From an uncultured Lachnospiraceae bacterium (GTDB taxonomy: Bacteria; Bacillota; Clostridia; Lachnospirales; Lachnospiraceae), in assembly GCA_947576945.1 (NCBI GenBank), contig CANPTH010000042.1, positions 1 through 35,764 on the forward strand: a stretch of DNA of 35,764 nt, written 5' to 3'. Numbering within the stretch: position 1 is the stretch's first letter; each line of letters opens with the position of its first letter. The translations under genes and the position numbers were made by a program. Below the pieces are notes generated by a model. The model had not been told where the DNA came from and searched no databases. It saw nothing but the letters and a program-made list of their open reading frames with translations. Below are positions 15,775-26,903 of the stretch, one piece after another.

Positions 15775-16824
15775 GTGGAGACGAAAATAGTCCGGATGGC
15801 GGAAGAACAGATTGACATGGAACTGATCAGGGAAGCGGGGAAGATCATCAGAGACGGGGGATTGGTTGCGTTTCCGACGGAAACCGTATACGGACTGGGC
15901 GGAGATGCACTGAACCCGCTGTCTTCCAGGAAAATATATGCAGCGAAGGGGAGACCATCCGATAATCCCCTGATTGTCCATATCGCCGATCTGCAGGCGC
16001 TTTCGCCTATCGTCGGAGAGATACCGGGTAATGCACGGAAGCTGGCGGAACGGTTTTGGCCGGGGCCATTGACGATGATCCTGCATAAATCGGACAGGGT
16101 ACCCTATGAGACGACGGGCGGATTGGACACGGTGGCGGTGCGGATGCCTGCCAATCGGATCGCGCAGGAGATGATCCGGGCTGCGGGCGGTTATGTGGCG
16201 GCGCCCAGTGCGAACCGCTCCGGGCGGCCAAGCCCTACGGTGGCCAGATATGTAGCTGAGGATCTGGCAGGCAGGGTGGAGATGATCATAGACGGAGGCG
16301 ATGTAGAGATAGGCCTGGAATCTACGATCGTTGATCTGACATCGGACAGGCCGATGGTTCTGCGTCCCGGTTATATTACCCTGCAGGATCTGGAGAGTGT
16401 ATTATCCAGGGTAGAAGAAGACCGGACTCTCATGGAAGAAGATGCTGGACAGGCTCCTAAGGCGCCCGGTATGAAGTACAGGCATTATGCGCCGAAGGGG
16501 GAGATGACGGTTATCAAGGGTGTTGAAGAACAGGTGATGTTCTATATCAATGAGCGCTGTCGGGAATACCGGGATGCAGGAAGGAAAACGGGTGTTATAG
16601 CAACGGACGAGACGCTGTCCGGTTATTGCGCTGACGTCTGCAGGAGCGTGGGATGCAGGCATGACGAAGAGGCGATTGCCAGGGAGCTGTATCGTATCCT
16701 GCGGGAATTTGACGATGAGGCAGTGGAAGTTATTTATGCGGAAGCATTCGATGATTCCGGGATTGGGCGGGCAATTATGAACAGGCTGCTCAAAGCGGCA
16801 GGGCACAGGGTGCATCTTGTATAG
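15775..16824 (+). CDS. tsaC: Threonylcarbamoyl-AMP synthase (Sua5/YwlC type)
   Basis: This enzyme makes threonylcarbamoyl-AMP from threonine, bicarbonate and ATP for the t6A37 modification of ANN-decoding tRNAs. The YrdC-like domain (about 12-205) shows FPTETVYGLG, the KGRPSDNPL substrate loop, FWPGPLT and the SANRSG motif. A linker and a C-terminal Sua5 domain (about 225-349) make it the long form, rather than the short TsaC. The apparent start is GTG at 15775, with AGGGA about 6 bases ahead; an ATG at 15790 would cost only five residues. It lies 82 bases after the amidase gene and 80 before rpiB, all on one strand, a housekeeping pair embedded among wall enzymes. Confidence 0.92.
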   Translation: METKIVRMAEEQIDMELIREAGKIIRDGGLVAFPTETVYGLGGDALNPLSSRKIYAAKGRPSDNPLIVHIADLQALSPIVGEIPGNARKLAERFWPGPLTMILHKSDRVPYETTGGLDTVAVRMPANRIAQEMIRAAGGYVAAPSANRSGRPSPTVARYVAEDLAGRVEMIIDGGDVEIGLESTIVDLTSDRPMVLRPGYITLQDLESVLSRVEEDRTLMEEDAGQAPKAPGMKYRHYAPKGEMTVIKGVEEQVMFYINERCREYRDAGRKTGVIATDETLSGYCADVCRSVGCRHDEEAIARELYRILREFDDEAVEVIYAEAFDDSGIGRAIMNRLLKAAGHRVHLV

Positions 16825-16904
16825 ATACAGTGTCGGAGGAATGGGAGGCCGGCAGTCACCAGGCTGACGGCTTCAACATATAAAATAACAGGAGGGATTT
16901 AAAA

Positions 16905-17336
16905 ATGATTGCGATTGGGAGTGACCACGGTGGGTTTGAATTGAAGGAGGCTGTGATAGCGCATCTGAAGGAGAAAGGGACCGCATGTAAAGATTTCGGA
17001 TGTTATGATAAGAAATCCTGCGATTACCCTATCTACGGGCGGGCCGTTGCGGAGGCGGTGGCCAAAGGAGAATGCGAGAAGGGTATCGTAATCTGTACGA
17101 CGGGTATCGGAATCTCGATCACAGCGAATAAGGTGAAAGGAGTTCGTTGTGCACTGTGTGCGGATACGCTGACTGCGCAGATGACCAGGCTGCATAACGA
17201 TGCAAACGTACTTGCTTTGGGCGGAGGCATTGTGGGGCCGAATCTGGCGGTGAGTATTGTAGACGCTTTCCTGGAGACGGAATTTTCTGAGGAAGAGAAA
17301 CATCAGAGAAGAATCGGCTTGATCGAGGGGCAGTAA
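16905..17336 (+). CDS. rpiB: Ribose 5-phosphate isomerase B
   Basis: RpiB interconverts ribose 5-phosphate and ribulose 5-phosphate in the pentose phosphate pathway; related LacAB proteins act on galactose 6-phosphate. The 143-residue product fits RpiB length. It shows the N-terminal SDHGG motif, CDYPIYG, the ICTTGIGISI loop that carries the active-site Cys and Thr, the N...GVRCALC segment and HNDANVLALGG. The ribosome binding site AGGAGG is 8 bases from the ATG. A single copy next to sua5, with no lactose genes nearby, favours RpiB over LacA or LacB. Confidence 0.93.
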   Translation: MIAIGSDHGGFELKEAVIAHLKEKGTACKDFGCYDKKSCDYPIYGRAVAEAVAKGECEKGIVICTTGIGISITANKVKGVRCALCADTLTAQMTRLHNDANVLALGGGIVGPNLAVSIVDAFLETEFSEEEKHQRRIGLIEGQ

Positions 17337-17360
17337 GTACAGCCGAATGCGGAGGGGCTT

Positions 17361-18560
17361 ATGAGAGGCAGGCAGAGTGCGGCCGTCTGTGCGCTGTTTT
17401 TTCTGCTGTTTGTTTTGCTGCCTGTGACGGTACAGGCTACGGAAGAGACAAGACAGAAGATCGATCAGGCGGAGCGGGAAAAGAAGGAGACTGAGTCCAA
17501 ACTGGACGAGGCAGAGGAAAATCTTGATAAACTGAATGAACAGAAGGACTCTTTGCAGGGTGCGCTGTCGACCCTGAATACGGAATTGTCTCAGGTGAGT
17601 AATAATCTGAGCGATCTGGAGGTGAAGATTTCGGATAAGGAAGCCGAGATCGAGGCGCTGGATCAGGAGATTGAGCGGGTGCAGGAAGAGCTGACGATAG
17701 CGATCCAGTTAAAGGAAGAGCAGTATAAGGCTATGAAGGAGCAGATCAAGTTCATCTATGAGAGAAGTGACAATCTGTATCTGGAATTGTTTTTTTCTGC
17801 GGGAAGCTTTTCGGATTTTCTGAATAAGAACAATTATATTGAGCAGCTGTCGGCCTATGAGGAGAAGGTACTGCAGGAATACAAGGATGCTCAGGCGGCG
17901 ATGGAAGCCAAGGAAGAGGAGCTTCGGCTTGCCATGGACATGCTTGAAAAGGATAAAGAAGAACTGGATGAATACAAGGTGCAGGTGGTGGCGGAGCAGA
18001 GCCGTGTGTCAGGGCTTGTCAGTAAGACATCCAATTCCATCAGTGCAACTGCCAGCCAGATTTCGGAAGCTGAAGCCGAAGCATTGGCTTATGAGCAGAG
18101 AATCAAGGAGCAGGAAGAGAATATCACGGCGCTGAAGGCGAAACTTGCGGAAGAGATTCGTATGGCACAGCTGGCTTCCGAGTCGAGCTGGCGGGATATA
18201 TCGGAGGTAAACTTTGCGGAAGGCGACAGATATCTGCTGGCCAACCTGATTTACTGTGAAGCGGGAGGCGAGTCCTACAGCGGGCAGGTGGCAGTGGGGG
18301 CAGTTGTGATAAACAGAGTGTTGAGCGAGGTCTTCCCCAATACTGTAACAGGTGTTATATATCAATCCAGACAATTTTCACCTGTGGCCAGCGGACGTCT
18401 GGCGCTGGCGTTGGCGGAGGGACGGGCGACATCCAGCTGTTATCAGGCGGCGGACGAGGCCATGAAAGGCAGTACGAATGTGGGAAACTGTGTCTTCTTC
18501 AGGACGCCGGTAGACGGTGTTACACCCAAGTACAGAATCGGCGGTCATATTTTCTATTAA
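17361..18560 (+). CDS. Secreted coiled-coil protein with SleB-type cell wall hydrolase domain
   Basis: The 399-residue protein has a signal peptide (about 1-26, ending VTVQATEE). A long coiled coil of Glu, Lys, Gln and Leu heptads follows (about 28-280), with a short break near 140-160 (LFFSAGSFSDFLNK, a segment common in CwlO/PcsB-like coiled coils). The C-terminal SleB-like domain (about 290-399) contains the likely catalytic Glu in IYCEAGGES and the INRV, YQSRQFSP and GGHIFY segments of the Hydrolase_2 family. SleB enzymes are lytic transglycosylases of the spore cortex, but this fusion to a CwlO/PcsB-like coiled coil may act in vegetative wall growth and be controlled by that coil. It follows rpiB by 24 bases. 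Confidence 0.88.
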   Translation: MRGRQSAAVCALFFLLFVLLPVTVQATEETRQKIDQAEREKKETESKLDEAEENLDKLNEQKDSLQGALSTLNTELSQVSNNLSDLEVKISDKEAEIEALDQEIERVQEELTIAIQLKEEQYKAMKEQIKFIYERSDNLYLELFFSAGSFSDFLNKNNYIEQLSAYEEKVLQEYKDAQAAMEAKEEELRLAMDMLEKDKEELDEYKVQVVAEQSRVSGLVSKTSNSISATASQISEAEAEALAYEQRIKEQEENITALKAKLAEEIRMAQLASESSWRDISEVNFAEGDRYLLANLIYCEAGGESYSGQVAVGAVVINRVLSEVFPNTVTGVIYQSRQFSPVASGRLALALAEGRATSSCYQAADEAMKGSTNVGNCVFFRTPVDGVTPKYRIGGHIFY

Positions 18561-18589
18561 GGACACACCTGTGCCCTTCGCTTTAATAG
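18554..18589. terminator. Convergent hairpin spanning both stop codons
   Basis: CTATTAA (18554-18560) pairs with TTAATAG (18583-18589). Inside, GG-a-CAC (18561-18566) pairs with GTG-c-CC (18571-18576) around an ACCT loop. The TAA of the SleB-type gene lies in the left arm and the TAA of the DUF402 gene in the right arm. It may end transcription from both sides, though the T runs are weak. Confidence 0.5.
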
Positions 18590-19074
18590 ATCATGGCGTC
18601 CATATAGATTTCGGTAGGTTTCTGCAGTCTGGGGAAATCGCCGCGGTAGATAAGCTGCAGCAGATGATCCAGGCGAAGCAGGGCCATATCCAGCATGGCT
18701 TCGGAGAGAATGCCGGAGCGTCTGGCCATGACAAGCTCATCCAGATCTACGACTTTGACGAAGCCGTCAGGATAGACGATCACATCAACAAGAAGATCTG
18801 TGAATACATAAGTATCGGCAGCGGCATCGCAGGTATGATCAACGATGTCACAGTACCAGAAGGTCATGGAATCATCGTCCCGGTAGAAACGGCTGATCTT
18901 AAAGCCTTCTGACAGATAATAGCATGAGAAACCATGGTGCAGGTCCTTGCGGGGCTTCAAGGTGTGCCAGCCGGTCACGATTATCTGGTCGTCCCGATGC
19001 AGGATGACATCATCTTTGAGCAGCACACATTCGTCGGGTATCAGTCTTTTGCGGTATAAAATCGGGTCTGCCAT
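18583..19074 (-). CDS. DUF402 protein (FomD/Ntdp-like)
   Basis: The 163-residue protein matches the DUF402 family by its central segment FWYCDIVDHTCDAAADTY, VDVIVYPDG and VVDLDEL, acidic residues that bind metal in characterised members. Relatives include FomD, a hydrolase in fosfomycin biosynthesis, and the staphylococcal nucleoside di- and triphosphatase Ntdp; which activity applies here is unknown. AAAGGAGG lies just ahead of the ATG. It converges with the SleB-type gene, with only 22 bases between the two stops, and is divergent from the ATP synthase operon. Confidence 0.82.
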   Translation of the reverse strand: MADPILYRKRLIPDECVLLKDDVILHRDDQIIVTGWHTLKPRKDLHHGFSCYYLSEGFKISRFYRDDDSMTFWYCDIVDHTCDAAADTYVFTDLLVDVIVYPDGFVKVVDLDELVMARRSGILSEAMLDMALLRLDHLLQLIYRGDFPRLQKPTEIYMDAMIY

Positions 19075-19118
19075 AAAACCTCCTTTGGGTGTTGGTTCTC
19101 TGCGGTATGGTTAAAAAT

Positions 19119-19148
19119 ATTTTGACATGGACGACAGGTAAAAGTCAA
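19119..19148 (-). promoter_or_regulatory. Candidate promoter of the DUF402 gene
   Basis: On the minus strand TTGACT (19148-19143), 18 bases, then CAAAAT (19124-19119). The -35 box is good and the -10 box poor. It lies about 45 bases ahead of the ATG. Confidence 0.35.
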
Positions 19149-19248
19149 TGCAATTTGCGCCATTTATATGGGAAACTTTTGCAGGAACAGAATCAGGTAC
19201 GGGCTGTTAAGGGAGGGCTTGTTTTTGACACATTTTTCACAATTATAC

Positions 19249-19277
19249 TGGACATAAACAGGGGAAATGGGTATAAT
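19249..19277 (+). promoter_or_regulatory. Promoter of the ATP synthase operon
   Basis: TGGACA (19249-19254), exactly 17 bases, then a perfect TATAAT (19272-19277). The predicted start near 19284 rules out the ATG at 19285 as the atpZ start unless the mRNA is leaderless. Confidence 0.8.
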
Positions 19278-19359
19278 TTGAGAAGTGGGTGTCTATGGCC
19301 ACTTTATAATTGGATTCATGCTGTTCGGTATGAATGGAGATTTGAAGAAGGGAAAAGCA

Positions 19360-19653
19360 GTGAAATATAATAGAAATGTTTATCAGGCGCTTACGATGAT
19401 AACGCAGTTCGGTATTAATATGCTGGTTCCTATTTTTCTGTGTTCTTTTGCAGGAATGTTTCTGGATCGGAAGTTTGGCACTTCCTTCTGGATGATCCTG
19501 CTGTTTTTTGTCGGTACGCTGGCGGGATTCACGAATGTATTCCGGTTCGCAAAGCGGATCTATGAGACGCCGGCGGTGACGCGCAGACGGCGTCAGACGT
19601 CTGACTGCAAAACTGTTACCGGAAGCGGGGAGAGACATGAAGAAGAAGATTGA
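19360..19653 (+). CDS. atpZ: AtpZ-like F-ATPase assembly protein
   Basis: AtpZ/AtpI-family proteins help assemble the c ring or insert the F0 part. The protein has two membrane segments (about MITQFGINMLVPIFLCSFAG and WMILLFFVGTLAGFTNVF) joined by the typical short loop with DRKFGT, followed by a basic tail. Two longer starts exist upstream, at 19285 and 19330. The first falls at the predicted transcription start and the second has no ribosome binding site. The GTG at 19360, with AAGGGA 8 bases ahead, begins VKYNRNVYQAL, the expected N-terminus. It overlaps atpI by 17 bases. Confidence 0.75.
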   Translation: MKYNRNVYQALTMITQFGINMLVPIFLCSFAGMFLDRKFGTSFWMILLFFVGTLAGFTNVFRFAKRIYETPAVTRRRRQTSDCKTVTGSGERHEEED

Positions 19654-20026
19654 CCCGACGCTGTTTGAGTTGTGTCTGGGTATTGTTCTGTATGGCATTG
19701 TATTTCAGCTTGTTTTAATTCTAACAGCGAGGAAGGTATCCTACAGTGCAGGATTGTGGATAGGCGTCGCCCTGGCGGTGGCGGGCGCTGTACATATGTG
19801 GTGGTCTTTGAACAGAGGACTTGACCTGGCGGCTAAAGGCGCCGAGAAGACGGTGGGAGCCAACAGCCTGATCAGGTATTTTGTGCTGGTGGTAATCATG
19901 ATCGGGCTGATCTATACGGATTTTGCCAATCCGATCTTTGCATTCTGCGGTTATATGGGCATGAAGGTGTCGGCCTACCTGAATCCGCTGATGCATAGAA
20001 TTAATGTGAAGGTGTTTAAAATATAA
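19637..20026 (+). CDS. atpI: ATP synthase subunit I
   Basis: The 129-residue protein has four hydrophobic segments at about 12-30, 38-55, 78-95 and 98-115, the layout of the ATP synthase I family that sits ahead of atpB. The family assists c-ring assembly and possibly Mg or Na handling; it is not part of the finished enzyme. The ribosome binding site GGGGAG lies about 7 bases ahead of the ATG inside the end of atpZ, so the two are probably translationally coupled. Confidence 0.8.
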   Translation: MKKKIDPTLFELCLGIVLYGIVFQLVLILTARKVSYSAGLWIGVALAVAGAVHMWWSLNRGLDLAAKGAEKTVGANSLIRYFVLVVIMIGLIYTDFANPIFAFCGYMGMKVSAYLNPLMHRINVKVFKI

Positions 20027-20107
20027 CAGTTTATCCGGAGGAGGAGTTCCGGTGCGGCGGTTATTTTTAAAATATATCCAACAAATTTAGTGTAAGGGGG
20101 TGAAAGT

Positions 20108-20827
20108 ATGGGACAGGGAATTATGTTATCTGCAAGCCAGGATATCGATTTTATGATTCACGGGGTCTTCTCCTATGAATTGTTCGGACAGACGGTATGG
20201 ATAACGACCACCCATGTATGCGTATTGATTGTTATGCTTGTGATCATCGGGTTCAGTATCGCTGCAGGGCGGGCCGCGAAACATGCATCTGATGTTCCGG
20301 GTACTTTCCAGAATATTGCAGAGATGGTAGTGGAGATGCTTGATAAGATGATCGGCGGCGTTATGGGTAAGTTCAGCCCCAGATTCCGCAACTACATCGG
20401 CACAATCTTCATTTTTATTCTGCTCAGCAATATCTCGGGATTATTCGGTCTGCGTCCGCCCACGGCTGACTATGGTGTGACGCTGGCGCTCGGTATCATG
20501 ACATTTACGCTGATTCACTTTAACAAGTTTAAGCACCAGAAGGTCAAAGGCGTTCTCGCAGGTTTATGCGATCCGTGGCCGATCTGGGCGCCGATCAATG
20601 TGATCGGTGATGTGGCTGTGCCGATATCGTTGTCCTTGCGTTTGTTTGCAAACGTACTGTCCGGCACGGTTATGCTGGCGCTTGTCTACGGTCTGCTCTC
20701 AAAGATCGCGATCGTATGGCCTGCGGCGCTGCATGTTTATTTTGACCTGTTTTCCGGAGCAATCCAGACATATGTGTTCTGTATGCTGACTATGACATAC
20801 ATTACCGATGCCTGCACCACGGAATAG
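20108..20827 (+). CDS. atpB: ATP synthase F0 subunit a
   Basis: Subunit a forms the half-channels through which ions reach the c ring. The essential arginine is visible as R178 in SLSLRLFANVLSG, and the membrane helices fit the family. At 239 residues the length is normal. The start is supported by GGGGGTG about 7 bases ahead. The C-terminus ends ITDACTTE and is slightly more polar than usual, which I treat as normal variation. Confidence 0.95.
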   Translation: MGQGIMLSASQDIDFMIHGVFSYELFGQTVWITTTHVCVLIVMLVIIGFSIAAGRAAKHASDVPGTFQNIAEMVVEMLDKMIGGVMGKFSPRFRNYIGTIFIFILLSNISGLFGLRPPTADYGVTLALGIMTFTLIHFNKFKHQKVKGVLAGLCDPWPIWAPINVIGDVAVPISLSLRLFANVLSGTVMLALVYGLLSKIAIVWPAALHVYFDLFSGAIQTYVFCMLTMTYITDACTTE

Positions 20828-21148
<321 letters not shown>

Positions 21149-21187
21149 GGCGGAAAGCATAACATCACAGAAAGGAGGTACGAGGGT

Positions 21188-21748
21188 TTGAATATAGTAG
21201 CTACACAGATGGTGATGGCAGCTGCGGAAATGGAGCCCAGGCTTTTTGACCTGGATATGCAGCTGCTGAGCGATGCGGTATTGATGATCATCGCTGTGTT
21301 TGCGTTGTTCTTGATCGCGTCCCACTCCCTGTTTAATCCGGTACGGAATATGATGCAGAGCAGACAGGACCGGATCAAGAGCGAACTCGACACGGCTGCG
21401 GCTGATATGGCGCAGGCGAAGGCGTTGAAGGAAGAGTATGAGACCAAGTTAAGAGAGATCAACAAGGAAGCGGAAGAGATCCTTGGCGAAGCGCGCAGGA
21501 AAGCTCTGGCGAACGAGAGCAAGATCGTTTCGGAAGCGAAGGAAGAAGCTGCCCGGATCATCGAGAGAGCCGGCGTGGAAGCTGAACTGGAGAGAAATAA
21601 GGCTGCAGATGAAGTGAAGCGCGAGATGGTAGTACTGGCATCCCTGATGGCAGGCAAGGTTGTGAATGCAGCCATTGATACGACTGTTCAGGACACTTTG
21701 ATCGAAGAAACTTTGAAAGAAATGGGTGAGAGCACATGGCTAAGCTAA
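21188..21748 (+). CDS. atpF: ATP synthase F0 subunit b
   Basis: Subunit b is the peripheral stalk linking F0 to F1. The 186-residue protein has an N-terminal membrane span (about 28-46, VLMIIAVFALFLIA) and a long charged helix rich in Ala, Glu, Lys and Arg that would dimerise. The start is TTG at 21188 with AAAGGAGG about 9 bases ahead. The C-terminus overlaps atpH by 13 bases, a coupling common in this operon. Confidence 0.93.
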   Translation: MNIVATQMVMAAAEMEPRLFDLDMQLLSDAVLMIIAVFALFLIASHSLFNPVRNMMQSRQDRIKSELDTAAADMAQAKALKEEYETKLREINKEAEEILGEARRKALANESKIVSEAKEEAARIIERAGVEAELERNKAADEVKREMVVLASLMAGKVVNAAIDTTVQDTLIEETLKEMGESTWLS

Positions 21749-22281
21749 TTTCAAAGACGTATGGCGACGCGCTCTTTGAGCTTGCAGTAGAGCAGGATAA
21801 AGTGGACGCGTTATTGGAAGAAATAGAGCAGTTGAAACGGGTGCTTTCAGAGAATGAGGAATTTGGCAGACTGATGAATCATCCGAAGGTCATCAAAGAG
21901 GAGAAGATCCAGGTTGCCAGAAATGTGTTCGAAGGCAGGATGTCAAATGAGCTGCTGGGATTTCTGACCATCATCATTTCCAAAGATCGTTACAGGGAGA
22001 TTGATGCAATCCTCGACTATTTTATTGCGGAAGTGAAGCAGTATAAAGGAATCGGGGTTGCCACTGTGACTACGGCTGTTCCCCTGCGGTTGGAACAGCG
22101 CAGGAAGATTGAGCAGAGACTGCTTGCCACGACTTCCTATAAGAAGATGGAAATGAAGTATCTGCTGGATAAGTCTCTGATCGGCGGTATGGTAATCCGT
22201 ATCGGTGACAGAGTGGTGGACAGCAGTATCAGTACAAAATTAAACGAACTGCAGAAGGAATTGCTGAAAGTTCAGTTATAA
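21736..22281 (+). CDS. atpH: ATP synthase F1 subunit delta
   Basis: Subunit delta caps the F1 head and binds the b stalk. The 181-residue length is normal. Family features include the N-terminal YGDALFELA, RLMNHPKVIKEEK, and the C-terminal VDKSLIGG-type turn (LDKSLIGGMVIRIGDRVVDSSI). It begins inside the end of atpF, with GGGTGAG just ahead. Confidence 0.93.
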   Translation: MAKLISKTYGDALFELAVEQDKVDALLEEIEQLKRVLSENEEFGRLMNHPKVIKEEKIQVARNVFEGRMSNELLGFLTIIISKDRYREIDAILDYFIAEVKQYKGIGVATVTTAVPLRLEQRRKIEQRLLATTSYKKMEMKYLLDKSLIGGMVIRIGDRVVDSSISTKLNELQKELLKVQL

Positions 22282-22310
22282 ACCAAAATCTAGAAGAAAG
22301 GTGCGTATGA

Positions 22311-23822
<1,512 letters not shown>

Positions 23823-23833
23823 TAGAGTAGAGA

Positions 23834-23996
23834 AGAAAGAAGTAAGTAACGGTTCAGGCTGGCCTGCGCTTTTGCGGCGCTGACCATACCACAGTATCAT
23901 GTTAGAATGTATCCGGCCTGTCGCGAAGCGACTGCGGATGGCTGGATACATGTAACATTGAAGAAGCTGAACTGTTACAGAAAGAAGTAGGTGACG
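23834..23996 (+). repeat. Palindromic element flanked by a direct repeat between atpA and atpG
   Basis: The direct repeat AGAAAGAAGTAAGTAACG (23834-23851) recurs at 23979-23996 with two changes. Between them, GTAACGGTTCAG (23846-23857) pairs with CTGAACTGTTAC (23967-23978) to close the element. Inside lies an 18-bp-scale hairpin at 23899-23958: ATGTTA-ga-ATGTATCC-gGCC with GGC-t-GGATACAT-g-TAACAT, capped by GTCGC-GAA-GCGAC. A smaller GC-rich hairpin (CGC-tttt-GCG) lies at about 23867-23876. Either a small mobile palindrome has inserted and duplicated the atpG ribosome-binding region, or it is an RNA control element. The right-hand repeat serves as the atpG leader. Confidence 0.65.
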
Positions 23997-23998
23997 CT

Positions 23999-24862
23999 AT
24001 GGCCTCAATGAGAGACATTAAAAGGCGTAAAGGCAGTATCCAGAGTACTCAGCAGATTACCAAAGCCATGAAACTTGTTTCTACCGTTAAGCTGCAGAGG
24101 GCGAAACAGCGTGCGGAGCAGTCCAAGGCATACTTTAATTGTATGTACGAGACGGTAACTTCCATGCTTGCGCGAACCGGAGGCTTGAATCATCCGTATC
24201 TGAGAGCAGGACAGTCCGGTAAGAAGGCAGTGGTCGTGATCACTTCCAACAGAGGTCTTGCAGGCGGCTATAACTCCAATATCATCAAGCTGATCACGAA
24301 GGGGGACTTCCGGAAGGAAGATCTGGAGATCTATGCGATCGGCAAGAAGGGGAAGGATGCATTGCAGAGAGGCGGCTACCACATTGTGGCGGACGATCCG
24401 GATATCATAGAAGAACCCTCTTATGTGGACGCGATGGCGATTACCAGCCAGCTGCTGAAATCCTATGCGGATGGCGAAGTCGGCGAGATCTATCTGGCTT
24501 ATACCGGGTTTAAGAACACGGTCGTGCATGAACCGACTCTGCTTAAGCTGCTTCCCGTGGAGGCGGCGAAAGATGGGGAGAGTGCACAGAGCACAGGCAG
24601 CCGGGCGATGATGAATTTTGAGCCGGAGGACGAAGAGGCGCTTAATATGATCATCCCGAAGTATGTTACCAGCCTGATCTACGGGGGTCTGGTAGAAGCT
24701 GCGGCCAGTGAGAACGGTGCGAGAATGCAGGCGATGGATTCCGCAACAAGCAATGCTGAGGAAATGATAGATCAGCTATCACTGATGTACAACAGAGCAC
24801 GTCAGGGATCTATTACGCAGGAATTAACAGAAATTATCGCAGGTGCAAATGCAATTTCATAA
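23999..24862 (+). CDS. atpG: ATP synthase F1 subunit gamma
   Basis: Subunit gamma is the rotor shaft. The 287-residue protein starts MASMRDIKRRKGSIQSTQQI, and the start is certain because it gives the family N-terminus. Also visible are ITSNRGLAGGYN and the C-terminal helix AMDSATSNAEEMI...LMYNRARQGSITQELTEI, which enters the alpha/beta ring. Translation depends on the weak AGAAGTAGGTG sequence within the right copy of the flanking direct repeat. Confidence 0.96.
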   Translation: MASMRDIKRRKGSIQSTQQITKAMKLVSTVKLQRAKQRAEQSKAYFNCMYETVTSMLARTGGLNHPYLRAGQSGKKAVVVITSNRGLAGGYNSNIIKLITKGDFRKEDLEIYAIGKKGKDALQRGGYHIVADDPDIIEEPSYVDAMAITSQLLKSYADGEVGEIYLAYTGFKNTVVHEPTLLKLLPVEAAKDGESAQSTGSRAMMNFEPEDEEALNMIIPKYVTSLIYGGLVEAAASENGARMQAMDSATSNAEEMIDQLSLMYNRARQGSITQELTEIIAGANAIS

Positions 24863-24909
24863 TAATTGGAAGAATGCACAACTGCGAATTGATGAATAAA
24901 AATGAGTGA

Positions 24910-26325
<1,416 letters not shown>

Positions 26326-26412
26326 GCAGTAGGTTCATGTATATGAGAATGCGAAGGCATGCATCTTCGATGGCTTTGGCAGCGTCTGAAGTTAGATGAA
26401 AGCAGGTAGTGT

Positions 26413-26820
26413 ATGGCTGATGATAGAAATTTCACATTAAAAATTATTACACCGGACAGGGTTTTCTATGAGGAAGAGGTTTCCATGGTGGAATTCAATA
26501 CGGTGGAAGGAGAGGTCGGCGTCTATAAAGATCATATTCCGATGACGATGATCATTGCACCGGGCATCCTGACGATCACGAAAGACGGTGAGATCCTGGA
26601 AGCCGCTCTGCATGCAGGCTTTGTAGAAGTCCTGCAGGAGAAGGTGACCATTCTTGCCGAGATCATTGAGTGGCCGTCGGAGATCGATCTGTCTCGTGCC
26701 GAGAGTTCCAGATCCCGCGCGGAGGAGCGAATCAGAGAACATGCACCGGGAACGGATATGAACAGAGCCGAGTTGTCTTTGAAGCGTGCGGTAGCCAGAA
26801 TAGAAGCTGTTCGGAAATAG
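26413..26820 (+). CDS. atpC: ATP synthase F1 subunit epsilon
   Basis: Epsilon couples rotor to stator and can inhibit ATP hydrolysis. The 135-residue protein has the N-terminal beta sandwich (about 1-88, with EGEVGVYKDHIPM and HAGFVEV) and a C-terminal pair of helices (about 90-135). An AGCAGG site lies 6 bases ahead of the ATG. The operon ends here, at a strong hairpin. Confidence 0.95.
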   Translation: MADDRNFTLKIITPDRVFYEEEVSMVEFNTVEGEVGVYKDHIPMTMIIAPGILTITKDGEILEAALHAGFVEVLQEKVTILAEIIEWPSEIDLSRAESSRSRAEERIREHAPGTDMNRAELSLKRAVARIEAVRK

Positions 26821-26834
26821 AAGGACAAAATTTT

Positions 26835-26858
26835 AAGGCGGGAGAAATCCCGCCTTTT
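26835..26858. terminator. Bidirectional terminator at the end of the ATP synthase operon
   Basis: AAGGCGGG (26835-26842) pairs with CCCGCCTT (26849-26856), with TTTT on one side and AAAATTTT on the other, so it can end transcription from both the atp operon and the converging 872-residue protein gene. Confidence 0.85.
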
Positions 26859-26903
26859 ATAATGGTAGAGAAGTGTCTGTATCAGGTATTTCAGACGATA
26901 TAG

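Noticed and set aside
19285..19359. Longer atpZ start at 19285
   Set aside because: It coincides with the predicted transcription start, and the family N-terminus begins at 19360.
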